This document shows positions 34,701-46,700 of a stretch of 64,000 nucleotides of DNA, piece after piece; within the stretch, counting starts at the first letter, position 1, and each line of letters starts with the position of its first letter. Position numbers and translations under genes: made by a program. The stretch lies in assembly GCF_008831285.2 (NCBI RefSeq), contig NC_045142.1, positions 7,788,713 to 7,852,712 on the forward strand. Direction: 5' to 3'. The notes under the pieces are model-generated. The model saw nothing but the letters and a program-made list of their open reading frames with translations. It was not told the DNA's origin and did no database searches. The DNA is from Nymphaea colorata. Its lineage: Eukaryota > Streptophyta > Magnoliopsida > Nymphaeales > Nymphaeaceae.

Positions 34701-37700
34701 GTGAGGTTAATAATCATCTTTTTTCCTTCCTACCTGTTTATTTTTCTAACTTGCTTTTTCCCTCTCCTTTTACAGGATAGAGCCTATACAGATTGGTTTA
34801 TCATTATTTTCTTTTCCTTTTTTCAATAAACAAGCAATGTAGCCAGAGGTGAACCACAAATCCTAATTTTTGTATTCCTTCGCTGTTTTCTTATAAGTTC
34901 CACCGGCTACCAAAATAAAGTTTTGGAACATTATCCTCAAAGTTGAGCTCCACATGCTTTGTTATGTCCTTATCCAAAAAACACATTCTGCATAGATAAA
35001 CTATTGAAAGGAGAGGCATTTGACAGAAAAAAAAAAATCACCATTTCATCAGCCAATTACTTGGCTATTCCATAGTCCTCCTAACATTAAGGGCCCATTT
35101 GGATTACGAGGTATAATACTTGGGTTTTAATTCAAAAGTCAAAATCTGCTTCTGGTAAGTCGAGCATTACCTGAAGCCAGGTCGTGGTGTGTATGGATGA
35201 GCAAGTTGTAAACTTGAAAATTCTTTTCGAAAAGCAGATTTTTAAAAAAAAAAAAACTGATTTACCAATTTCACTGGTTAGAAAATATTCTGGATAGCAT
35301 TATCCCTGTTGAATAATGTTGACTCACTCATTTTCGCTGAAAGGTGGTCAAAAATACAGAAATCAAAACTGAATAGAAACTAGTTTCCAGCCAGCTAGTA
35401 ATCAAAAAAGGTTACATGGTGCCACCCCGGACAGATATTTCCTGAACCTTTTCAAGACCAATATTTGACCCAAAAAATGGCCAAAGGACCAAACAAACTA
35501 AAACATATGTATATATAGACAGAAAGAGCAGAGAAAACTGAAAAGTGAACAACCATTTCCAACCTGTGACACGATTATGTGTTTACAAGACGAATTTGAG
35601 CCAAGCTGGACCAACTTGAGCTCGACTCAAACTCAAATCAAACTCGATTTCACTGATGTAAGCTCAAAACCTCAGCCTGATGGAGCTTGAGCTTAGGTCT
35701 TCTAAGCTCAAGCTTGAGGCATGTTGCTGGACTTTCACTGAGGTGAGTACTAAAAAAGTTTTGTATTTTAAAATACAAGTGCCAACAGGGATGTTTGACC
35801 TTTGAAGTGGAGATCTACCCTTAAAGCAACAAAGCACCCAGTACACCAATGGGCTGTTTGCAGTTTGCTATAGTACCAAGAAACATCCTATATATACAAT
35901 ATCCTTCTCGGTCTTCCATCAGGAAGGTCGTTATCAGTTTTTATTGGCAATGTCTTTCTCAGCAATTAAATACGAATTCAAATTATTAAAAAATAAAGCA
36001 ATTTAAGGAAAATTTGTGTTTTCTACTAATTTCTTACAAGACATCAATCAAAATCCAAATAGTCACTAAAATATTAAAAGAAGCATCAAAACTTAAAATA
36101 TGTTACATTTTATTCTGAAAAAAAGAGGGAAAATAGGAAAATGTAATAAAAAAGCGATATTTTTTTAAAAATATTGCAATTTTTTCCTTTTTCCATCTTT
36201 TTCTTTACTTTCTTCTTTTTCTCAAGTCTTTTAAAATCAAGGATGTTTGTGAAATAATATATGTGTGTGTCTGCCCGTGTGTCCATGGTCTTCATAATTA
36301 TCCTTGCCAAAATGAGCCAAGCTCGTCTGGCCGAGCTCAACTCAAGCTTAGCTTTTGATTCAAACATAGATGAGTTGAGTTGAGTTAAGTTGACTAGCTC
36401 AATTCATTGTGCACCCCAAGACACAGGGTGCCAATTCAGATACTTTACAATTTTGTGCCAGCCAGAAAATATAGCTGAAACATAAAAGGAAAAACCCTTC
36501 TCCCCTTTAAATATAACGTTTCTAGCCATTTCTAGCTAGTAACCAGCTGGAAATTGTTGAAGCAGTATTGCCTAGTACCAGGCAGATCGGCTAGTTCTGA
36601 AATGGCAGGAAAGTTGACACCCCACATTGGATAGTGAGATGTGCCAGCAAACCTGCATATGGAAGGAATTCTATCTCTGCTCCCCAACATTTTCATCTTA
36701 CATAATAACATGGCAAAACATGTCATGGCACAAAAGTGTACCAACTTTTTGCCTCCACTTCTTTTTCCCAATATTTTATCCAAGAATCAAGCACATCCAA
36801 GAATTTTATGTTTTCACTTCACTATTTTCCTTATATGCCTTTCTCTATACCAATTTACTCCCAAAGACCAATTAGATTTGTAGAAACACGTAACAAGAAA
36901 GAGAGAAAGAGAGGAAACACACGATATACGTGGAAAACCTCAAAGAGAGGTGAAAAACCACGGAGAAGCTCTAACCTAGAGGCACAACCGCAACCCTAGG
37001 AGAGAGAAAATGTTATTCCAACTTAATCAACAATTACACTTAAGTGGAGAATATAAGAGGGAGAGATAGAAAGACCCACCTAGGGTACCGAGCCAGCCTC
37101 GGTACCCGCGCCCATGGGAACGGGTCCATATCTGGACCCGGCTCCCTATTACAATACATTCTAACACTCCCCCTCAAGCTTGGCATACATGTCGAACATG
37201 CCAAGCTTGCTAACATTCTTTTCAAATTGAGATGTACATAAGGATTTAGTTAAGACATCTGCAACTTGATCTTCAGACTTCATATAGGGCAGGATCAACT
37301 CTTTTGCGTCTATGCGTTCCCGTATGAAGTGACGATCTATCTCCACATGTTTGGTTTTGTCATGCAGGACTGGATTATTTGTCAGGTTAATCGCAGACTT
37401 GTTGTCACAATACATCCTCATCTTCTCTTCCATTTTAACCCCAATATCTGCTAGAAGAATTTTGAGCCATAACATTTCTGCAACTCCCATAGCAACAGCC
37501 CTGTATTCAGCCTCAGCACTAGACCTGGAACAGACTTCCTGTCTTTTACTCCTCCATACCACCAGGTTACCCCCAAGAAATATGCAGTACCCTGTGGTAG
37601 ACCTTCTAGTATCTGTGCATCCTGCCCAGTCTGCATCAAAGTATCCTTCAATGTTGAGTTGATCTTGCTGAGTATACAGTAATCCTTTCCCTGGGTCATT

Positions 37701-40700
37701 CTTTAGGTACCCCCAACACTCTTTCTACACTCTTCCAATGACAAACAGTAGGAGCATGCATAAACTGACTTAACACACTCACAACATATGTAATATCAGG
37801 GCGAGTAAGAGTAAGATAGATAAGCTTACCGACTAGCCGCTGATACCTTCCTTTTCCTTCCTCATCTAAGATTGTGTCAGTTTTGATGCTTATCCTTGTG
37901 CCAGACTCCATTGGAGTTAGAAAGGGCCTACATCCAAGTTTACATGTCTCCTTTAACAGATCCAAAGTGTATTTCCTTTGGCTCATAACCAGCCCCGTCT
38001 CTGACCGAGCAATCTCTATTCCCAGAAAGTACCTTAGTTTACCCAAATCTTTAAGATCAAATTCGGCAGCTAACCTCTCCTTCATCTTCTTTTTCTCTTC
38101 TTCATCGTCACCTGTGACTATCATATCATCAACATACACAAGAAAGAGACTCACCACGCCATCTCTCTGCTTAATGAAAAGGGTATGATCACCATTCCCC
38201 TGTTTGTATCCATTAGTCTTCATCACTATCCTCAGTCTTTCAAACCATGCTCTAGGGGACTGCTTTAATCCATACAAGGCTTTCTTGAGATGACAGCATT
38301 TCCCGCTTTGAGCATATCCAGGAGGCATGCTCATGTATACCTCTTCTTCTAGATGGCCGTTCAAGAATGTATTCTTGACATCAAGCTGATCCATACTCCA
38401 CTTCTTTTGCACGGCAAGAGCTAAGATAACCCTCACAGTTTTTAGTTTGGCAACAGGAACAAAAGTTTCAAGATAATCAATACCATATTTTTGGCTAAAC
38501 CCCTTTGCAACAAGGCGAGCCTTATACCTTTCCACAGTACCATCTGGTTTGTACTTCACATTGAACACCCACTTAGAACCAACTAAATGAGTCCCCTTGG
38601 GAATATCAACAACTTCCCAAGTGTCATTCTTCGCCAAGGCATCCATCTCCTCTGTCATGGCCTGTAGCCATTTAGGATCCTCTCTAGCATCTTCCACACA
38701 CCTGGGGATAACAGACTTAGACAAGGATGTAATAAAGCATTTGTAATTCTTACTCAGTTTCGCATAAGAGACAAACCTCTGAATAGGATGAGAGGTACAA
38801 GACCTGGTGCCCTTGCGCAGGGCTATAGGAAGCTCTTCCTTGATCAGACTTGGGTCATCCAGGGAACTCGCAGGATTGGGATTGGTTACACCAACATTTT
38901 CAACCACATCAGTCTTCTTCCTTTCGTACACCTTGCCAAACAAGTGATCACGGGCTGTAGGCTGATTATCAGCACGGCCCCCGTCCATGTGACTGTCTCT
39001 ATCATCTCTGACTGTGGCTGCCACACTGTCACTAGCCTTGTAGTTCAAGAAATTCATAAACTGAATCAACTGATTTGAGGAATACTCTTCACTACTGTTC
39101 CCTAAACACTCCCCGTGAAGAGGATTCCCATGAAAGTATGCCTCATGTTCATGAAAAGTAACATCCCGGGAGACATAGACTTTAGAAGTGGTAGGATCAA
39201 CACATTTGTATCCCTTCTGAGTGGAGGAATACCCCAGGAAGACAGCCTTGATAGACCGAGGGTCAAGTTTCTTAAGAGTGGGACTATGGTCATGAACAAA
39301 ACATACACACCCGAACACCCGAGGAGTAAGAGGCCAGGGATTCTGAGTCGGCCAAAGCATGGAATACGGGGAATGACCCTGCAACACACGGGTAGGCATA
39401 CGGTTAATAAGGTGGGCACTAGTGAGAAGTGCATCACCCCAATAGCGCTTAGGAACCCGTCGATGGAACATAATAGCCCGGGTAACATCTAGTAAATGGC
39501 GATTCTTTCGTTCAGCCACGCCGTTTTGGGGAGGTGTGTAACTGCAGGACGTTTCATGAACAATACCCTTGCTCTTCAAGAAATCATCTAGGGATTGAGA
39601 GACATACTCTCTAGCATTATCAATGCGAAAAGCTTCGACAGAGGTATGAAACTGAGTCTCAACAAAAGCCACAAAGTTTTTGACAATAACGGAAACTTCA
39701 CTACGTTCTTTCAACAGGTACACGAACGTACAACGGGAGTAATCATCAATAAGAGTCATAAAGTAGTGGAAACCACGACAAGTGGGTACTCCCGAAGGAC
39801 CCCAAACATCAGAATGAACTAAAGCAAATGGACGAGTGGTTTTATTGAATGAAATAGGGTACGAGGCCCTAACATGTTTAGCCAACTGACACACTTCAAA
39901 GGTGAAGGAGTCCATGGACATAGAATGAAACAAACTAGGAAACAACTTCTTAATCAACTGAAAGGAAAGATGACCAAGCCGCTCGTGCCATCGCATAATA
40001 GTAGATCTGTCTTCCGTGCCTGACAACTGTCCACTAGTGGTTGAAATAAGCGCAGACGCAACCTGCACAGGCAGTCTGTAGAGTCCATCAGTAGCTGAAC
40101 CAATCTCAATCTTCTGCCCCGTCACCAAGTCCTGCAGGAAACATCGATCAGCAGAAAAAATCAGATTACAATTTAGTTCCTTGGTAATACTGCTGACAGA
40201 CAACAAATTCACAGGGATATTGGGAACATGAAGAGCATTATGAAGACAATATTTATTGAACAAGGACAAACTCCCTTTCCCAGCCACAGAAATAGAAGAG
40301 CCATCAGCCATAGACACACATTGCTGCCCAGAAGACAATTTGTATTCTTCGAACATCGTAGGGTCCCCTGTCATATGATGCGCAGCGCCACTGTCAACAA
40401 TCCAATCACCATGTGAGGAATTACCTTGATCACTAGTGGCAACAAGAGCTTGGGCTAACTTAGCCCCCTCAGATGTAGAGGCATCCTCCTGAGTAGTAGA
40501 CAGTCGGCTGATATAAGCTTGCAGTTCTTTAAGTTGATCGGAAGAGAGCTTCGATTTGGCAACATTTGACAAACCACTCTGACTAGGGTCAGGCACAGAA
40601 GGACTCCGCCGACTAGGAGGGGGACGACCCCGGACAAGACGCTTCTCTGGATGAAGATCCCAACAAAAATCAACAGAATGTCCCAATTTGTTGCAATGGC

Positions 40701-43700
40701 TACACCGTCGAGCAGGGCGCTGTCCAATCCCTGAAACACGACTAACAAAGGCTGACGGAGAACTTCCCTGACTGGAGTCAATGTGCATCACTTGGCGTCG
40801 CTGTTCCTCAGATTCCACACGAGCATACACCTCTTCAATCCCGGGGATCTCGTCACAGTTAAGAATTTGGCTCCTAATAGGTTCAAATTCATCGCGTAAG
40901 CCTCCAAGGAAAATAAAAGTCCTGTCCATCCATTCCTTGTCCCAGTACAAGGCATGATCCGAACCACAATGCCAGTCATCATTCACATGGTAGTCTAGTT
41001 CCTCCCATTTAGTCTTCAGGGCTGCAAAGTAAGAGGCAATAGACAGGCCACCCTGTTTAAGAGCGTAGATGCTGCGTTTGATTTGGTATGTACGCAAGAC
41101 TCTCTTCTTACGGCCATACATCCGAGCAAGCATAGTCCACATGTCGTATGCAGTCGATTTACGCAAGATCAAAGGCTGAATATTTGCAGAAACAGAGCTA
41201 ATAATCCATAATTTAACCAAACTATCTTCCAACGCCCAAGTCGCCCATCGCGGATCGGTTTTAGAAGGTGCAGGCTTCTCCCCAGTAATATATGACAGGC
41301 GACCACGACTGGTTATCCCGATTTCTAGGGCAGCAGACCAAGAGAGATAGTTGTCCTTGTTCAGCCGGATAGAGGTGACTTGAACAGGCAAGTTCTCGCT
41401 CTTGGTATTGCTGCCCGTGTCTAGGGCATCATCGATCTTGGGAGTCATCGCTTCGGCCATAACAATCACCCAAGAAAAGCAGTACCCAGCACCAGAGACG
41501 ACAAACAAGAGGCAGCGGAGGCGGAGAAAACAATGGCGGCGATGGCGACGACGGGCGCTGGGACGGGCGGCGGCGCTGGGACGGGCGGCGGCACTGGGAC
41601 GGGCGGCTGCAGTAGAACTGACGCCAGCGACGGCGCTGGAACAAACAGCGGCAGAGGCGGCAGAGCTAGAACTGGCGGCGCTGGAACAAACGGCGGCAAC
41701 GGCGGAAACAACGGAAACGCACGATCACAGAGCAAAAAACCACACACGTGGTGGCTCTGATACCATGTAGAAACACGTAACAAGAAAGAGAGAAAGAGAT
41801 GAAACACACGATATACGTGGAAAACCTCAAAGAGAGGTGAAAAACCACGGAGAAGCTCTAACCTAGGGCACAACCGCAACCCTAGGAGAGAGAAAATGTT
41901 ATTCCAACTTAATCAACAATTACACTTAAGTGGAGAATATAAGAGTGAAAGATAGAAAGACCCGCCTAGGGTACCGAACCAGCCTCGGTACTCGCGCACA
42001 TGGGACCGGGTCAATATCTGGACCCGGTTCCCTATTACAATACATTCTAACAAGATTCTAACTTTTGTATACAAAATTTAAATTCGCTTTTATGAATTTA
42101 TTTAATATAACGCGCATGTGATTAAATTTTTACTCAAGAGATTTTGTTTCAAAAAAGAAAAGGGGATAAAATTTGCCTCACAACGCTCTTCTACAAGAAT
42201 TTATCCACGCAAAAGTTTTCCCAGATTTAATGTAGACTCAAAAAAAAAATGTAGGTTTGCCTTTGGGGATAAAATTTGGAATTTCTATAACTTGATAAAG
42301 CTACCAAACAGCTTTTTGCCAACCTAGTTACTTCTTCCCCTTCTTTCTTGGCAACCATATAGATATTGTAATATTGCCCTTGTGCAGGCTGCGCTTGCAT
42401 ATTCTGACTTCCTTATTTTCCTATTCATCAATCTATTTTGAAGATGAATTGGGTTCTAAGCATTTCATGTTAAATTTTGACTTTAACAAAAGTTTATTTA
42501 TTTTTGCACATGATATTTAAGCAAGAACCATTCCCAACTTCACGTCAGTTGAAGGCAGGTTTTCTGATGCTACTATGAGCAGTAAAATTTTTCTCATTTC
42601 CACAAACCCAGAACAAATATGTAGTTCTAGGATAATTACTCAGGCTCAGGCCTGGATGTTCCAAGACTAGGCTACATGGTTGGGACTGGTGCCACTCCAA
42701 CAAGATAATCAATGAATTGTAAATGAGAAGGAAAGATATTAAGGAAAGTTTCCATAAAGCTCACAGACATAAGAAGGATATACAGATGAGACGTGGATCT
42801 TGCACAAGCCACATTAATAGAATAAATCTTTTGAATTGTTCAACACATGTGAATTAACAAGTATCTCAAGGTACAAACACATTTCCATGAATGTGTAAAC
42901 AATATATATCTCAAATTATGTATGTACGTATGTATGTATGAATATATCTAATTATAGGTTGCTCCCAGAGCACCTGCTCCACTTTCTAGGCTGTTCGATT
43001 AGATTTAGTCCAATGACTTAGACAATAAGAAGAGATGGTCACTTTCTTTCCATTATAAATGCTCCTTTGAAAACTAATTGAAAGAGAGAGAAATCCAAAG
43101 CAACCTAAAGGAAAAAAGAGACAAATAAGAAAAAGAAATTGTTCTTTCCAATGAAGAGGGAGAATTCTTTTCTTTTCAAAGGACCCTGGAGAGTCTTCTT
43201 CAAATTCCTGTAAATGCCCTCTAGTCTTTAATCCCCATTACATGCATGTTAATAGACCATGCAGACACTCTTTAGTCTTTACCTTTTCCTATCACATGCA
43301 CATTAACATAGCATGCAGACAGCACCCTATCACCCTACTGCTGCCCTATGGTGGACTCATGTTTGCTCCCTACCACCGTCTCATGTCACATGAACCTGAT
43401 AATGGGTTTGTTACATGGAACCATAACATGCAGTTCCGCAGACAAATGATCCCTAAAGTTCGACTTTGGTCAGAATTTATTAAGTTTTTTGCTGTTAGAG
43501 TTGCAATACAACATGATTGGGTAACTGATTCCATCTGACTTGTAACTTGGCTTCAGATCACTAAAAGTAAAATCCAGGAATATGTGAAAGATAGAACCAG
43601 ATTTCCAAATCAGACTTTTTTAGATTCATATCAATAGTTTGACTGGAATTTAATTCAGATGGAGACCAAAATCAAGTCATAGCTTGTTTTATATGTAAGG

Positions 43701-46700
43701 CATTTGTTTCCAAATATTTTTCATTGTATCCAGCATGAAAACATAAATTAGGGTTCTGATTCAATTCTAAAGTTGGATGTTGTTGATATCAGAATTCTTG
43801 ATAGAAAATGGCAGGCATTATCTAGCATTTTTTTACTAGTATTTTTAGATGTAGATGCAGAACCAATGAGATCCTATCCAGACAGACAAGTCGCACGGGT
43901 TTTCCACATCAACGTCATACAAATGTTGGACACTTCATGGACATTGTGTGATGGTGAAACCAGTATCAGACAACGTATAGTAGAACATTTACATATTTTC
44001 TTCTACCATCGTGATGACACATTTTTTGGCTGATTGGGACTTAAAATTCTCAAAAACAAATTGTTAAAAAAATTCAAAGCTTCAATTTTCCATCAGATTT
44101 TTAGTTTAAATTACTTAAAATAATAATTAAGAACACTTATTCAATAGCTTGTGCTCCACATAATATTTATAGTTTAGCATTCCTTACTGAGAATTGTACA
44201 GTGTCCTTGCACATGACCTTATTATTGGCAATTGTGTCAAGCATAACCTGAATAGTATCCCATTTCAGCACCCATATCCATGTGCATTTCATTTAGAGGT
44301 ACAACTCATATAGGATTCTACAAGTACTAAAACAATGCCGCCAACCACCTAATAATATGTTATAAATTTATAAAAGGCAAAAACTAGCAAACACCACCAA
44401 CAATGTCTCACTATTGGATTATATGCAGAAAAACCATGGTCAACACTGAGAGGGATAAAAGGGAAAAAAAGGCATCCATAACTTGGAAAGATAACATTTG
44501 AGTAAAGAGAGTTGACAAGTTGAATTCAAAATATAGAGGACAAATATATCAAACATAAATAACAGAGACCAGCTGGAGCAAAACTGAAACAAGCGTGAAA
44601 CAGAATAGAACTACTTAATAAGCCAATAAATCTCACCTAAGTGGAAAGAGAAAAACATATCTAATTACGACTCCCAAGCACCACAATGGGAACAAATACA
44701 CGTTCCAGTTCCATGGTTCAGGTGGATTTGATTTGAAGCAGCGAGTAAAGGAGTCCTGCAAGATCCATGTGATAAATTGCATAAGCTCAAATAGAAAAAC
44801 CATCGTTTACCAAAAAAAAAACCTACAAACTGGAATGCAAAAGCACAAAAAGATATTCAATATAACTACATGCTAATGTTAAAAGACTTGAAGCAAAAAT
44901 CATGTACAAAGAGATAATGACAAAGGATACAGACAAATAAGATGAAAAAAATCGGATAATATAAGTGAGAAGCTTAGACCTCATACAATGTTACTGATTC
45001 CCCAAAATGAGGCTTGGGATCCATGTTGCCATACGTCTCCATTTCAGTTTTAATCATATTTTGAATCTTTGATTAATGTAAGACCACTGACTATAGATGT
45101 CTTCATTCTCCCTAAACCTTTGCCCGTATAGTAGCAGAGGAGCAGTTAGAAAGGTACAAATGCAAAGAACTGTTGGAAATTACAATATGCTAAGTTGACA
45201 AAAAAGCTTTTAGAGCTTACAATGAAACTGGGTCTTGTCCATATAACCAGAAGGCAGCTATATTTATGACTAACAGACCTGTTAAAATTTGCTAACAGGA
45301 CCTACCTGAAGCTAACTTATTTTCCATCAAGATATCATAAATGTCCAGTAAGAATCATACATACAACAAATGGCAATATGGCATAAAATGACATGCACAT
45401 GAACCTCTACATGCTAATACATGTGATGGCAAGCTCAAAGACACATGGCACCAAGCAAAGTCTTAACTTAGCAACAAGAATCAAATCCAATAGTTCATCG
45501 AGTAACATTGACCTCTCCTATTCTGGCTAAGTTTAACCAGCATTTTTGGCTTTGTAGTCTTTTCTCAATGATAAAACAAATCATTAAGTTCTATGAAAAT
45601 GTTGGACTCGTCAATCCAGGAGGGCATGTTTACCATCCCTTGGTCTGGTCAAAGCACAGCCACTTTGTATCCCTCACTTGTCCCCAAGGTCTCCCCATGC
45701 CCTTGGCCTGGTGGCAAAAGATGCAATGTCCAAGTATTAAACTTCAGACGATCTCTTTGAACTTGGGTATTTTAAAGCAGCCAACATAACCAACTGTAAA
45801 AAGTAATTGCCAGGCGTTGGTTGACAACTTTCCAGATAACAAATCACTGGTCTAGGCTTTAACATGTGGTCATTGGTTTAAGCTTTAAGATTTACATGTT
45901 GAGCCAAGAGGAACCTAACAGCACTCCCCCTTCAACCCTACACAGATTGGTGAGCCATCCTTTGAAATTGGTGAGTCATCCTTCGAATGGCTAAAAGATT
46001 AAATACAAAAGAAAATAAATGTCTGGCAAACACACGTGATGACGTGATACATGTTCTAGGAACCATAACGTTATTGAACCAACATAAATGATCCTTATGA
46101 CACTAGACTAGGAACAATAAACCACGTAGGTAGATCCAAGCTCCTGAAACCTTCAATATGTCAGAAACATGCAACCTATAACCTTATACATTTCAAAGTT
46201 CTTTACGGAATCAAGGAAACTAGTGCCAAAGCTTGTCCCCTTATTGACCATATCAAATTGAGACCCAAGGTACCTTTACGAAAAAATCAATGTTTTAAAA
46301 GTTTAAAACCCAGTGAATCATGACTCTACTCGACCATTGTCAAGTGGTGTCTCAGTGGATCAACTCGATGACTCAGGCTGGATTTTGTTAGCTATTATTT
46401 TTCAAAGAAAAACGACATATAATTTGTCATTTGCGGATAAAAATGTCGTAAAATCACTTTGTTATTCGTATAATTCAAAAATAAGTCAAATTAAAATCAA
46501 ATAAAGCCACTAAGTTGTATTTAATCATTCAATAACAAGAAGCCACACCATTTATTACTTGATAGTTGCATACTTCAATATAAATTGAGTATCAACTGCC
46601 AATATATCATGAAAAACAACTACTTGACAAAAACAAGCACTAAAGTCAAGATAGAATCATAACATCCATCACCAAATTTTTGGGAAGTCGAACAAGTTGA

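Larger units (their letters stand above)
36879..42052 (-). mobile_element. Near-intact Ty1/copia LTR retrotransposon in GPAT9 intron 3
   Basis: A 5.17-kb element with two 287-288-bp TG...CA LTRs, tRNA-iMet PBS, PPT, a single long gag-pol frame and a perfect 5-bp target duplication AGATT (36874-36878 and 42053-42057). It sits in GPAT9 intron 3 in the same orientation as the gene. The LTRs differ by about ten substitutions and one 1-bp indel by eye (about 3.5 percent), so the insertion is fairly young. The only obvious lesion in the polyprotein is one frameshift. Confidence 0.96.

Noticed and set aside
41402-41879. Ala-, Gly/Thr- and Pro-rich frames near the Copia 5' end
   Set aside because: They translate an 18-bp minisatellite and LTR sequence in the element leader.
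45915-45945. AACAGCACTCCCCCTTCAA, similar to an LTR end plus polypurine tract
   Set aside because: No LTR pair, PBS or pol sequence could be found around it, so a third full Copia element is not supported.
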